From Salinadaptatus halalkaliphilus (GTDB taxonomy: Archaea > Halobacteriota > Halobacteria > Halobacteriales > Natrialbaceae): 64,000 nucleotides of DNA. Below the pieces are notes generated by a model. It had not been told where the DNA came from and did no database searches. It saw nothing but the letters and a program-made list of their open reading frames with translations. The position numbers and the translations under genes are program-made. Every line of letters starts with the position of its first letter. Position 1 is the stretch's first letter. The stretch is taken from NCBI RefSeq assembly GCF_006543045.1, contig NZ_RBZW01000058.1:62001-126000 (forward strand), in the 5' to 3' direction. Positions 41,834 through 49,919 of this stretch are shown here, in pieces.

Positions 41834-42729
41834 GGATTCGCCCCTCCAGCGTCCTGTGGGTCCGACTCGCCCAGTTCCGGCGCGAACGTATACGGCGGCC
41901 ACGGGCCGGTGAATCGAACCTCGAGACCGTCGGTCGAGGCTACGTCGTCGAGAATCGAGCCGACCACCCCCTCGTCGGCCTCGTGGGCCAACAGCGTGAG
42001 CCGACAGAGCGTCTCGCCCTCGTCGCGCTCGTCCGACACCGCATCCGCGTCGAGCGAGGCCGTCGGTGATCGTTCGAGGGCGTGGACCTCCCGGACCGTC
42101 TCGGCCAGTCGCGACTCGAGGTCGGCGGTCACCGATTCCCGACGAGCGGCCCGTCGCTCGGCCAGACGCTGGTCGCGCTGTTTCTCGAGGAGAAAGGCGG
42201 TACCGTCTTCGGCGTCGTCGATCTCGGACTGCAGGTCGGCCAGTCGCTCGTCGCGTTCGATCAACGTCTCGTCGTCGATCGGATCCGTCTCGACGACCTC
42301 GACGCGGTACTCCCAGTGGCCGGCCAGTCCCGAGAGTGCACGCTCGAGAGTCTCCCGTTCCTCGCGGAGCCACTCGCGGACGGCCCCATCGTCCCCCCGG
42401 AGGATCGTATCGAACTGGAAGGGGATCGGCGTGTCGAATCTCTCGCCGGCGTCGTCGACGACGGTCTGGTGGCGCACCAGCCAGCGCCGAATCTCCGTCA
42501 GATCCGACGAGTCGTAGAGCCCGTCGCAGGGGTGGACGACCGCGCCGATGCCGTTCTCGACGACGACCGACACTGGCTCGTCGTCGACACCGGTGGTCTC
42601 GAGCGTGGTATCCGCCCCGGCCTGGACGATGCAGTAGAGATACCGGCCCTCGTCAAATTCCGGAACGTCCCCCGCGGTATCGGTCGTCTCAGCGGTCCGG
42701 TCGCCCGGATCGGCGTTCTCGAAACTCAC
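41830..42729 (-). CDS. gvpL: Gas vesicle protein GvpL
   Basis: 299 residues of the GvpF/L family: YLYCIVQAG near residue 30, [39 protein letters not shown], a long helical region ([20 protein letters not shown]), and the closing [14 protein letters not shown]. GvpL is an assembly protein that interacts with other accessory Gvps. The GTG start at 42729 overlaps the stop of gvpK by four bases. A short acidic N-terminal lead is present. Confidence 0.9.
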   Translation of the reverse strand: MSFENADPGDRTAETTDTAGDVPEFDEGRYLYCIVQAGADTTLETTGVDDEPVSVVVENGIGAVVHPCDGLYDSSDLTEIRRWLVRHQTVVDDAGERFDTPIPFQFDTILRGDDGAVREWLREERETLERALSGLAGHWEYRVEVVETDPIDDETLIERDERLADLQSEIDDAEDGTAFLLEKQRDQRLAERRAARRESVTADLESRLAETVREVHALERSPTASLDADAVSDERDEGETLCRLTLLAHEADEGVVGSILDDVASTDGLEVRFTGPWPPYTFAPELGESDPQDAGGANP

Positions 42730-43079
42730 TCCTGCTCACCTCCGAAGACCGAGTAGCCGGGCGCCTGAGAGATCGTCGGCTCGCCGTGAAGTTGCTCGAT
42801 CGCGTCGTTGACGAGGCCGTCGAGATCCCCGCGAAGGTCCTCGACGCCGTCTTCGATTCCCTCGTCGGCTTTGAGCTGTTCGATCTCGGCCTCGATCGTC
42901 GCGAGCTGGGTGCCGAGGCGTTCGATCTCCTCGTCGGCCAGTGCGCCCGACTCCATCCGCCGAACTGCCTCGCGCTCGAGTGCGTCGATCAGAATCTCGA
43001 CGACGGTCACGACGAGCGTGAGCAGCCCCTGGCGGGCGTCCGTGCCGTCGCCGACGTCGATCTGCGTCACGTCACTCAC
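42726..43079 (-). CDS. gvpK: Gas vesicle protein GvpK
   Basis: 117 residues with GTG start. The GvpK pattern: [43 protein letters not shown] then a coiled helix ([17 protein letters not shown]). GvpK is a small accessory protein of unknown detail. The start at 43079 overlaps the gvpJ stop by eight bases; an alternative GTG at 43070 would remove three residues. It ends with a Gly-rich tail ([11 protein letters not shown]). Confidence 0.88.
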   Translation of the reverse strand: MSDVTQIDVGDGTDARQGLLTLVVTVVEILIDALEREAVRRMESGALADEEIERLGTQLATIEAEIEQLKADEGIEDGVEDLRGDLDGLVNDAIEQLHGEPTISQAPGYSVFGGEQE

Positions 43080-43749
43080 CCCCCGATTCTTCGGTCGCTG
43101 TTTCGGTGGTTGGTTGGTCGTCGATATCCGCCGTATCGCCTTCCCCGGTAGCACTCGCATCGTCCTCGGCGGCGTCGCCCGAATCCCGCTCACCCTCGTC
43201 GTCGCTGATCATGTCGAAGCCGCCGGCCGTCGGCCGTTCCGGGTCCGGACGCGCGCCGAGGTGTTCGGTGCCCCGATCCGATGGCTCGAAACTGCTGTCC
43301 GTTTCGTCCCCGTCGTTGGCTACAATGCCACTCCGGTTCTCGCCGTCGTTCGATCCCTCAGCGTTCGCGTCGCCGCCGTCGCTCTCGTCGGGCGTCACGT
43401 TGACGCTTCGGGTCGGATCGATCGCGGGATTCGGTCGTTCCATCTCCGCGAGTTCGGGATCGCCGGCCGCCTCGGCGACTCGCCGCATATCGGTTCCCTC
43501 GGGGAACTCGAGGCCGTACTTCGCCGCGGTTTCGAAGGAGGCGATGGCCGCACGAAGCTGGACGCCGAGCAGTTGCGTGTCGCCGATCGAGACCGCGATG
43601 TCGGCGTTGATAACGATCCCCTTGTCCAGCAGCATCTCGACGACCTCGGCGAGGTCCGTCTTCTGGCGGCTCGGCTGGAAGTCATCGACCACGGCACTCA
43701 CCTCCCTTTTCGAGGCCTCGTTTCGGACGTGGATCGTGCTGTCGGCCAC
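43072..43749 (-). CDS. gvpJ: Gas vesicle protein GvpJ with long acidic tail
   Basis: 225 residues. Residues 30-105 are a standard GvpJ core ([41 protein letters not shown] then [20 protein letters not shown]). The remaining about 120 residues are acidic and low-complexity ([35 protein letters not shown]), about twice the usual GvpJ length. It is a minor vesicle protein in the GvpA family. The GTG at 43749 gives a 25-residue lead before the core. It has a 66-base gap to gvpI upstream. Confidence 0.88.
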   Translation of the reverse strand: MADSTIHVRNEASKREVSAVVDDFQPSRQKTDLAEVVEMLLDKGIVINADIAVSIGDTQLLGVQLRAAIASFETAAKYGLEFPEGTDMRRVAEAAGDPELAEMERPNPAIDPTRSVNVTPDESDGGDANAEGSNDGENRSGIVANDGDETDSSFEPSDRGTEHLGARPDPERPTAGGFDMISDDEGERDSGDAAEDDASATGEGDTADIDDQPTTETATEESGGE

Positions 43750-43815
43750 GCTCGCTCGAAGATCGGATTCGGTCGCAGGCAGTACCTCGCCGGATCGGTC
43801 GTGGTGGTGGATCAG

Positions 43816-44712
43816 TCATCGTCGTCTCCGTCGCTGCCGTTCTCGCTCGAACCGCTGGCCGTAGATGCGCCTGCGGCTGGGGGCCGTCGAGAGGTGCACG
43901 TCCTGTGGAACTGTCGCGTGTTTGACGCCGCTGCCGACGGCCGCGCGTTCGGTCGGCATCGTCGACGCCGCCGTCGGATTTCGCGAGTTCGGGCTGGTGT
44001 CCTGGCGGCGCATCTTCTCGCGGTTGAACTGGTAGAGTCGATTGAACGTCGCGTGGGTCTCGAGTAAGGCCTCGCGGAAGGCGTCGATGCCCGCCATCGC
44101 ACCCTGCTGGATCGCGACCTGGTAGGCCTCGGGGTCCTCCATCACGTCGATGTCGCCGAGCGCCTCGACCGGGTCTGCGTCCTCGAGCATATCGTCGTCA
44201 CCGATCAGTCCATCGTCGCCCACCAACTCGTCGTCACCCTCGCCGGAGACTGCATCTGCCGCCGTCTCGACGAGGCCGCCGTCGCCGATATCGTCGACCG
44301 CATCCTCGAGTTCGCGTTTCTCCTCCCAGATGGCCCCGAGATCCGTCGCGTCCCAGGCCGAGAGTAAGTCGATCGCCCGGAACACCTGCGTGAAATCGAC
44401 GACGTCGCCGACGCCGGTGTCTGCGTCCGTGAGGGCGTCTGGAATCTCGCCGGCGTCGATCGCCGCGAGCAGGTCGTCGCCGTCGACCGCGTCGGGCAAG
44501 TTACTGAAGTCGATCGCCTCGAGCAGTTCCTCGGTTTCCGTCGCGACTGCCGCGAGCGTCTCGATGTCCCCCAACACCGACTCCAGCGTACTGCCCTCGA
44601 GGTCCTCGAGCGAGTCGGCGTCGCCCAGTACCGACTCGAGGTTGTCGAGGGCGTCCTGGCCCTCCTCGAGTAGCGCGTCGAATCCGTCCTCGAGCGCGTC
44701 CGTCTCACTCAT
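43816..44712 (-). CDS. gvpI: GvpI-like protein with large acidic N-terminal extension
   Basis: 298 residues, about twice the usual GvpI. The last 65 residues match GvpI: NSRNPTAASTMPTERAAVGSG, then STAPSRRRIYGQRF and a basic end (ERERQRRRRR). The first about 230 residues are very acidic and helical, with repeats such as LESVLGD occurring twice, IDFSNLPDAVDGDDLLAAID, and a hydrophobic segment DFTQVFRAIDLLSAWD. The origin of the extension is unknown. The ATG at 44712 overlaps the gvpH stop by eight bases. The position between gvpH and gvpJ supports the name. Confidence 0.78.
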   Translation of the reverse strand: MSETDALEDGFDALLEEGQDALDNLESVLGDADSLEDLEGSTLESVLGDIETLAAVATETEELLEAIDFSNLPDAVDGDDLLAAIDAGEIPDALTDADTGVGDVVDFTQVFRAIDLLSAWDATDLGAIWEEKRELEDAVDDIGDGGLVETAADAVSGEGDDELVGDDGLIGDDDMLEDADPVEALGDIDVMEDPEAYQVAIQQGAMAGIDAFREALLETHATFNRLYQFNREKMRRQDTSPNSRNPTAASTMPTERAAVGSGVKHATVPQDVHLSTAPSRRRIYGQRFERERQRRRRR

Positions 44713-45325
44713 CGTCACCCTCCGAACCGGTCGTCTCGTCGATCGTCCCCTCGCCGTCGCGGTCGTCGGGTTCCACGCGAACAGTGAGCACGCCGTTTCG
44801 AAGTCGCGCCTCGGCCGTTCGAGCGGTCCAGGGCACCTCGACGCGCTCGAGTTCGCGACCGGCGACGGCGACGACCAGCGTCGAATCCGAGAAGCCGACC
44901 GTCACCGCGTCCGGATCGGCCCCGGCGACGTCTGCAGTCACGAGCAGTTCGTCGTCGCGGTGGCGGGCCGAGAGGTGATGGTTCGACACCGTCGGTCCTC
45001 GACGGCGTCGTTTCTGTCGTTCTCGCCCGCGACCCGTGGCGTCGGTGTCTCGGCGTGACCGCTCGCGGTCGGCCGACTCCTCGAGCGCGTCCGCGATCGA
45101 ACGGATCGACACGTCGAACTCGAGCGTCGAGCGATCGGGTCGTCGCCGTCCCGACGCCGACCCGTGGCCACGATCCTCGAGCGCGGAGAGCAGACTCGAG
45201 AGCCAGGCTCCACCACCGTCGAGGATCGAGCCGTCGGTGTCGCGGTCGGATGGGGCGTCCCCGCTCGCGTCGTCGCGCTCGTCTCCCGGTTCGTCCGCGT
45301 CGTCGCGGTGTGGGTCGTCGGACAT
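44705..45325 (-). CDS. gvpH: Gas vesicle protein GvpH (Hsp20-like)
   Basis: 206 residues. The N-terminus is acidic and disordered (HRDDADEPGDERDDASG), the middle reads LEFDVSIRSIADALEE. A C-terminal alpha-crystallin/Hsp20-like fold follows: ARHRDDELLVTADVAGADPDAVTVGF then LVVAVAGRELERVEVPW and LRNGVLTVRVEP. GvpH acts as a chaperone-like accessory that protects other Gvps from aggregation. The ATG at 45325 overlaps the gvpG stop (TAATG). Confidence 0.88.
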   Translation of the reverse strand: MSDDPHRDDADEPGDERDDASGDAPSDRDTDGSILDGGGAWLSSLLSALEDRGHGSASGRRRPDRSTLEFDVSIRSIADALEESADRERSRRDTDATGRGRERQKRRRRGPTVSNHHLSARHRDDELLVTADVAGADPDAVTVGFSDSTLVVAVAGRELERVEVPWTARTAEARLRNGVLTVRVEPDDRDGEGTIDETTGSEGDDE

Positions 45326-45579
45326 TAGGATTTTACCTCGATCTTGCCGCTTCGCAGGTGGTCGTGGACCTCGCGAGCGATCTCGAGTTCGGCCTCGAGT
45401 TCCTCCTTGCGGCGCCGATACTCGTCTTCGGACCGCTCGCCGAGTTCGTATAGCAGTTGATTCTCCTTGCGCTCGTCCTCGAGGGCCTCGATGTCGTACA
45501 GTTCGTCCAGCGCCATCGTATGCAGTGCGTCGACGATGCCGACGAACGGCCGCAACAGGAGGTCGTCCAGTACGAACAT
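45325..45579 (-). CDS. gvpG: Gas vesicle protein GvpG
   Basis: 84 residues. The GvpG pattern: MFVLDDLLLRPFVGIVDALHTMALDELYD then a charged helix (ALEDERKENQLLYELGERSEDEYRRRKEELEAE). A small accessory protein that binds GvpF/L-type partners. It is two bases from gvpF and overlaps gvpH by one base. Confidence 0.9.
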   Translation of the reverse strand: MFVLDDLLLRPFVGIVDALHTMALDELYDIEALEDERKENQLLYELGERSEDEYRRRKEELEAELEIAREVHDHLRSGKIEVKS

Positions 45580-45581
45580 GA

Positions 45582-46205
45582 TTATCGTTGGGCGCCGATT
45601 TCGACGTCGACGAAGCTGTACGGTGCGAACGGGCCGGTGTAGCGAAACGTGAGATCGTCGTAGGTCTCCTCGAGATCCGCGACGGCCGCGTCGAACGTCT
45701 CGCGCTCGTCACGGTCGACGAGATACGATCGATTGGTCACGAGCCGGTCGCTGAACAGATCGTTGGGGACCGACTGGGCCGCGATCGGCTCGAGTGCGTC
45801 GGCCACGCCTGCTTCGACCGTGTCGACGTCGACGGTGGCGTCCTCGTCGCGAACGACTTTCAGACCGAGTTCGAACCGCCCCTCGATGTCGTTGATCGCG
45901 CGTCGAAACGCCGGTCGCGCACCCCGAAGGACATTCTTCAGCGCCCGGTCGCTCTCGAAGGCCATCCCGAACTGCATCGGAACGATGGTTCGACCGCCGT
46001 CGTGGTCCATTATTTCCCGAAGGACGTCGTCGTGGCGCTGTGCGTCCTCGTCGGTCTCCTCGGGATCGGTCGTCTCGATATCCGAGACGACGGCGCCGAG
46101 CCGACGGTAGGAGATGGTGTAGACGGACTCCTCGCCGTGGACGGCGTCGGTCTCGAACTCGATCGGCTCGCCATCGACGATGCCGTATACGTAGCGGTTG
46201 GTCAT
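45582..46205 (-). CDS. gvpF: Gas vesicle protein GvpF
   Basis: 207 residues of the GvpF/L family, with the opening MTNRYVYGIVDGEPIEFETDAVHGEESVYT, RHDDVLREIMDHDGGRTIVPMQFGMAFESD, and the terminal FRYTGPFAPYSFVDVEIGAQ. GvpF is found inside the vesicle surface and nucleates assembly with GvpA. It is the first gene of the leftward F-G-H-I-J-K-L-M order seen in haloarchaeal gvp clusters; gvpD and gvpE, usually upstream, are missing here. Confidence 0.92.
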   Translation of the reverse strand: MTNRYVYGIVDGEPIEFETDAVHGEESVYTISYRRLGAVVSDIETTDPEETDEDAQRHDDVLREIMDHDGGRTIVPMQFGMAFESDRALKNVLRGARPAFRRAINDIEGRFELGLKVVRDEDATVDVDTVEAGVADALEPIAAQSVPNDLFSDRLVTNRSYLVDRDERETFDAAVADLEETYDDLTFRYTGPFAPYSFVDVEIGAQR

Positions 46206-46359
46206 GGACTCGAGGAACGTGTGGCGGTCGTTCGACAGGACGCGGCCTGACGGTGGTGCTTGCAGTCGCCAGTCGCCGACCGGAAAGAGCTGTCACTCGA
46301 GACGCGCTCGAAAAACGGGACGACAGTTCGCCCTGGACGGCCTCGACCGCCGCCGCGGG

Positions 46360-46779
46360 TCAGGCCGTCGGCAGTTCGCCCTGGAAGGCCTCGATCGCCG
46401 CGAGAATATCGTCGGGAACGGGGGTCGGTTCGCCGTCGTCGTCGACGCCGACGTGGGTGAGCGTCCCGCTGACGATCAGTTCGTCGTCGGCCGCGCGTCG
46501 ACACTCGTACTCGAACTCGAGACTCGAGGTGCCGATGCTCGAGACGCGCATCGAGTTGACGAGTCGGTCCCGAACGCCGGCGGACGCGTGATAGGACAGG
46601 TCGACGTTGACGACGTGGAGCTCCCACTCCAGCGGGTTGCGTTCCTCGTAGGGGTAGCCGATGGCGTCCATGTACGACATCAGCGTCTCGTCGGCGTAGG
46701 TCGTGTAGTTGCCGAAGAAGACGATGCCCTGGGCGTCGGTTTCCTCGAAGCGAACCGTATTTTCGTACACCTCGTGCAT
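46360..46779 (-). CDS. YbgC/FcbC-type hot-dog thioesterase inside the gas-vesicle cluster
   Basis: 139 residues. 4HBT-fold features: VRFEETDAQGIVFFGNYTTYADET contains the catalytic Asp region (TDAQGIVFFGNY), followed by helix LMSYMDAIG and VVNVDLSYHASAGVRDRL, then SLEFEYECRR. It probably hydrolyses an acyl-CoA. It lies between gvpF and gvpA, a place usually empty or occupied by gvpE/gvpD. A TATA-like TTTATTC lies about 27 bases before the ATG at 46779, so it has its own promoter, divergent from gvpA. Confidence 0.88.
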   Translation of the reverse strand: MHEVYENTVRFEETDAQGIVFFGNYTTYADETLMSYMDAIGYPYEERNPLEWELHVVNVDLSYHASAGVRDRLVNSMRVSSIGTSSLEFEYECRRAADDELIVSGTLTHVGVDDDGEPTPVPDDILAAIEAFQGELPTA

Positions 46780-46936
46780 ACCACGACTCTGGAGCGGTAT
46801 CGAATAAACGTCCGGGTCGATCAGCCGTTCGGAACGTGTCGGATCGGACCGGCTCGGAGACCGACGAGGCGACCGCCGGTGGCTTGCAGTCGCAGTGCAA
46901 GTCGTGTTGGGAGCCGGTCGTGAACGCCAAGACGGC

Positions 46937-47221
46937 ATGGCACAACCACAACGACGGCCCGACTCCTCGAGTCTGGCGGAGGTACTCGACCGGATCCTCG
47001 ACAAGGGTGTCGTCATCGACATCTGGGCGCGAGTGTCCGTCGTCGGCATCGAACTGCTGACGATCGAAGCGCGTGTCGTCGTCGCATCCGTCGACACCTT
47101 CCTGCACTACGCGGAGGAGATCGCAAAAATTGAGCAAGCCACCGCAGAGGGCGATCTCGAGGAGCTCGAAGAGCTCGAGGTCGAACAGCGACCCGAATCG
47201 TCGCCCCAGTCCGCGGAGTAA
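46937..47221 (+). CDS. gvpA: Major gas vesicle wall protein GvpA
   Basis: 94 residues. The core is nearly the canonical sequence: [42 protein letters not shown] then [17 protein letters not shown]. The hydrophobic beta-turn-beta faces form the gas-tight wall. The tail ([20 protein letters not shown]) is longer than in many GvpA proteins, and a QRR insertion follows the first four residues. The ATG at 46937 was chosen for the [17 protein letters not shown] start. gvpN follows after six bases. Confidence 0.93.
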   Translation: MAQPQRRPDSSSLAEVLDRILDKGVVIDIWARVSVVGIELLTIEARVVVASVDTFLHYAEEIAKIEQATAEGDLEELEELEVEQRPESSPQSAE

Positions 47222-47227
47222 CGCTCG

Positions 47228-48259
47228 ATGGCCGACGACACCTCGCGCAAGCGTAAGGTCCGCGGTCGGAAGATCAGGAGCGATCGATCCCAGAAAGAAG
47301 GGCGACGAGCGAAGAAAGAACTGGCGCGAACGGCTTCGAACGCGCGCGAGCGAAACGGCGACACTCCGCTCGCCGACCCCGCTGACATCACCCCGGAGCC
47401 GTTCGTCGAAACCGACGCCGTCGAATCGATCCGAGATCGGATCACCGGCTGGCTCGAGGCCGATCAACCGGTCCACCTGATCGGACCGACGGGCTGTGGC
47501 AAGACGGCCTTGGCCCTGTCGGCGGCCGCCGAACGCGGCCGGCCGGTCGTCTGGCTCAACGGCGACGAGGCCGTCGACACGGCGGCGCTCGTCGGCGCAC
47601 ACGCCGGCGGAGAGCGCTACACGGAAGACGACCGGTTCGTCAGCGGCGTCAGCAAGCAGACCGAGATCGTCCGCGAACGCTGGGTGGACAACCCACTCTC
47701 GGTCGCGGTGCGAGAGGGTGCGACGCTCGTCTACAACGAGTTCTCGCGCAGCGATCCCGCGGCACACAACGTCTTGCTCTCGGTCTTCGAGGAAGGCGTC
47801 TTGGAGCGCCCGGGAAAGCGCGGCGAGGATCGCACGATCGAGGTCCACCCCGAGTTCCGGGCCATCGTCACCTCGAACGACGCCGAGTACGCGGGCGTTC
47901 ACCGCCAGCAGGACGCGTTACTCGACCGGTTCGTCGGCGTCCACGTCGACTACTACGACGAGCAGACCGAACGCGATGTCGTCGAGGCCCACGTCGACCT
48001 CCCCGAGGACGATATCGAGACGATCGTCGGCACCACCCGCGCGTTGCGCGACGACCTCGAGATCGTCGTCGGAACGCGAGCGGCGATCACCGCCGCGAAG
48101 GGGCTCACGGTGTTCGACGGACGGGGCGGCGACGAGGACGGGCAGTTCGAGGACGAGCTACTCGTAGACGTCTTTACCGACGTGCTCGCGCCGAAAGTCG
48201 CCGAGGCCGGCGTGGAGGATATCGAAGAACTCCGCTCGACGATCGCCGAGACGGTATGA
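47228..48259 (+). CDS. gvpN: Gas vesicle ATPase GvpN
   Basis: 343 residues. A basic N-terminal lead (RKRKVRGRKIRSDRSQKEGR) is followed by a MoxR-like AAA domain: Walker A LIGPTGCGKTALALS, Walker B-like TLVYNEFSRSDPAAHN, VLLSVFEEGVLE and a sensor segment RAIVTSNDAEYAGVH. It enlarges vesicles during assembly. It starts six bases after gvpA, where gvpC stands in many clusters. Confidence 0.92.
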   Translation: MADDTSRKRKVRGRKIRSDRSQKEGRRAKKELARTASNARERNGDTPLADPADITPEPFVETDAVESIRDRITGWLEADQPVHLIGPTGCGKTALALSAAAERGRPVVWLNGDEAVDTAALVGAHAGGERYTEDDRFVSGVSKQTEIVRERWVDNPLSVAVREGATLVYNEFSRSDPAAHNVLLSVFEEGVLERPGKRGEDRTIEVHPEFRAIVTSNDAEYAGVHRQQDALLDRFVGVHVDYYDEQTERDVVEAHVDLPEDDIETIVGTTRALRDDLEIVVGTRAAITAAKGLTVFDGRGGDEDGQFEDELLVDVFTDVLAPKVAEAGVEDIEELRSTIAETV

Positions 48260-48286
48260 GACCGACCTAATCACAGGAGACCGACA

Positions 48287-48841
48287 ATGGCCGAAGCCGA
48301 CACGAACGATGCGACCGATCGATGTCTCGCGCTCACCGGGGACGGCGAGCGCTGTTCGCGGCCGGCCACCGAGGACGGATTTTGCTTCCAACACGACGAG
48401 AGTGATCCAACCGTGAGTGACAGTCAAACAGCCGAGACCGAGCACGCAGAGGAACAGGACGAAACCGAGAGCGAGGAGGGCGAGAGCCGAAGCCGTCAGC
48501 TCGACGCGACCGAGATGACGGCGGAAGAAAAGACCGACCCTGATTCGGTCGACACGGAGGATGTCGACGCCGACTCGGAGATCGAAGGCGTCCTCGCCGT
48601 GCGCCGGACCGTCCAGTCGACCGCCGGCGACCTCATCGGCCGTGAGTTCGACGCCGTCAGCGAGATTGCACCCACCGACGAGGGCTGGCGTGCCGTCGTC
48701 GAGGTGGTCGAGCGCCGCTCCGTCCCCGACACGCAGGACATCATCGGCCGCTACGAGATCGAACTCGACACCCAGGCGACCGTCCACGGTTACCGCCGAC
48801 TGGACCGCTACCGGCGCGGCGATACCGCGGCCTTCGAGTGA
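48287..48841 (+). CDS. gvpO: Gas vesicle protein GvpO with cysteine-containing N-terminus
   Basis: 184 residues. The C-terminal about 90 residues match GvpO (GVLAVRRTVQSTAGDLIGREFDAVSE then GWRAVVEVVERRSVPDTQDIIGRYEI). The N-terminus carries a separate small Cys/His module (CLALTGDGERCSRPATEDGFCFQHDE, spaced C-x9-C-x9-C-x3-H), a probable zinc site also found in other haloarchaeal proteins. A long acidic linker joins them. GvpO is required for vesicle formation. It is 28 bases after gvpN. Confidence 0.88.
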   Translation: MAEADTNDATDRCLALTGDGERCSRPATEDGFCFQHDESDPTVSDSQTAETEHAEEQDETESEEGESRSRQLDATEMTAEEKTDPDSVDTEDVDADSEIEGVLAVRRTVQSTAGDLIGREFDAVSEIAPTDEGWRAVVEVVERRSVPDTQDIIGRYEIELDTQATVHGYRRLDRYRRGDTAAFE

Positions 48842-49044
48842 GGCGTGGCCTCGAGAGCCGGCTCGCTCGGCTCCCCAGCCATTGCGGATGCCACCTCGAG
48901 TTACAGGCTCGCCACCTCGAGAGCGCCAGGTTTCGTCGCTTGCGGTGAGTGGTCACTTGCGAGGGGAGTTACCCGTCGAGACGTACCCGAAGCGGGATTC
49001 ACAACGCCGAAGGCCCGTGAGGCCGTCGGTTCGAACGATCACTC

Positions 49045-49389
49045 GTGTCTTCCCCGTCCGTCCGCGGCGTCGACGTCGACGACGACACGCGGTGTGAACA
49101 CTACCACACCGAACGCGACGTCGTCGCCTTCAGATTCGCCTGCTGTGAGGATTACTTCCCCTGTTTTCGCTGTCACGAAGCGGTGACCGATCACGACGCC
49201 GTGCCGTGGCCTCGCGCTCGCTTCGACGAGCCCTCGGTCCTGTGTGGCGTCTGCGGGTCCGAACTGACCGTTCCCGCCTACCTCGAGGCCGACTATCGCT
49301 GTCCCGACTGCGACGCCGAATTCAACCCGGGTTGTGCGAATCACGCCGAGTTGTACTTCGAGACGAACTCCCGAACTGACGAGGCGTAG
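49045..49389 (+). CDS. CHY zinc finger protein
   Basis: 114 residues. The CHY finger pattern: CEHYHTERDVVAFRFACCEDYFPCFRCHE then DHDAVPWPRARFDEPSVLCGVCGSELTVPAY and YRCPDCDAEFNPGCANHAELYF. Many Cys and His pairs bind several zinc ions. In eukaryotes CHY domains occur in RING proteins; the role of the haloarchaeal single-domain form is unknown. The start is GTG at 49045, just before GVDVDDDTRCEHY. Confidence 0.88.
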   Translation: MSSPSVRGVDVDDDTRCEHYHTERDVVAFRFACCEDYFPCFRCHEAVTDHDAVPWPRARFDEPSVLCGVCGSELTVPAYLEADYRCPDCDAEFNPGCANHAELYFETNSRTDEA

Positions 49390-49919
49390 CCCGTTTCGAC
49401 TAGAATATGCAATATCTGCGTTTCCGATTCTTTCTCGAGTGCTAGAAAGACAGCCGATCGTGACCTTCCAGAACCTGTCGAATAGCCTTATTTATCACAG
49501 TGTGGTCAGTCGATATGCAGGCCTGTCAGGGCTTGCGTACACTGGACGTATCGTCGACGGCTGGCTTGATTCACCAGCCATTTTGGCGCGGCCGATCTCG
49601 AGTACGACTGCAACGAGTCTCGCCGAGCGGCGTGTCTCGAACGAATACCATCCTGGTTCTTCGAGTGGACCGATGCAGCGGCGCGTCGGAACCGTCACAC
49701 CGCGTGCGGTGAGTTATCATCCTGTGCGAACGATCGACGTCGATTATAGTCACCGTGGAGTACACGTAACTGGCCACTCCCCGTGGCTACCAGCACAACC
49801 CATCGCCTACCGTCTGTGGCGTGTGACATCCCCCACACTCCCGCTTTCTCTTTCGGCCCGCCGATCGGATACCGTCGGATCCAGCAAGCTATTTCCCCGT
49901 CGAGCGGCCCGATTGGAGT
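49390..49919. other. Intergenic region before mutS, no gene supported
   Basis: 530 bases. A TATA-like CTTATTTATCAC lies near 49484 and is followed by a short frame starting at 49515 with arginine/serine-rich, shadow-like content that is not convincing. No repeat or RNA was recognised. The promoter of mutS must lie near the end. Confidence 0.4.

Noticed and set aside
49515-49712. Short frame after a TATA-like element before mutS
   Set aside because: Arg/Ser-rich content, no conservation evidence; more likely non-coding.
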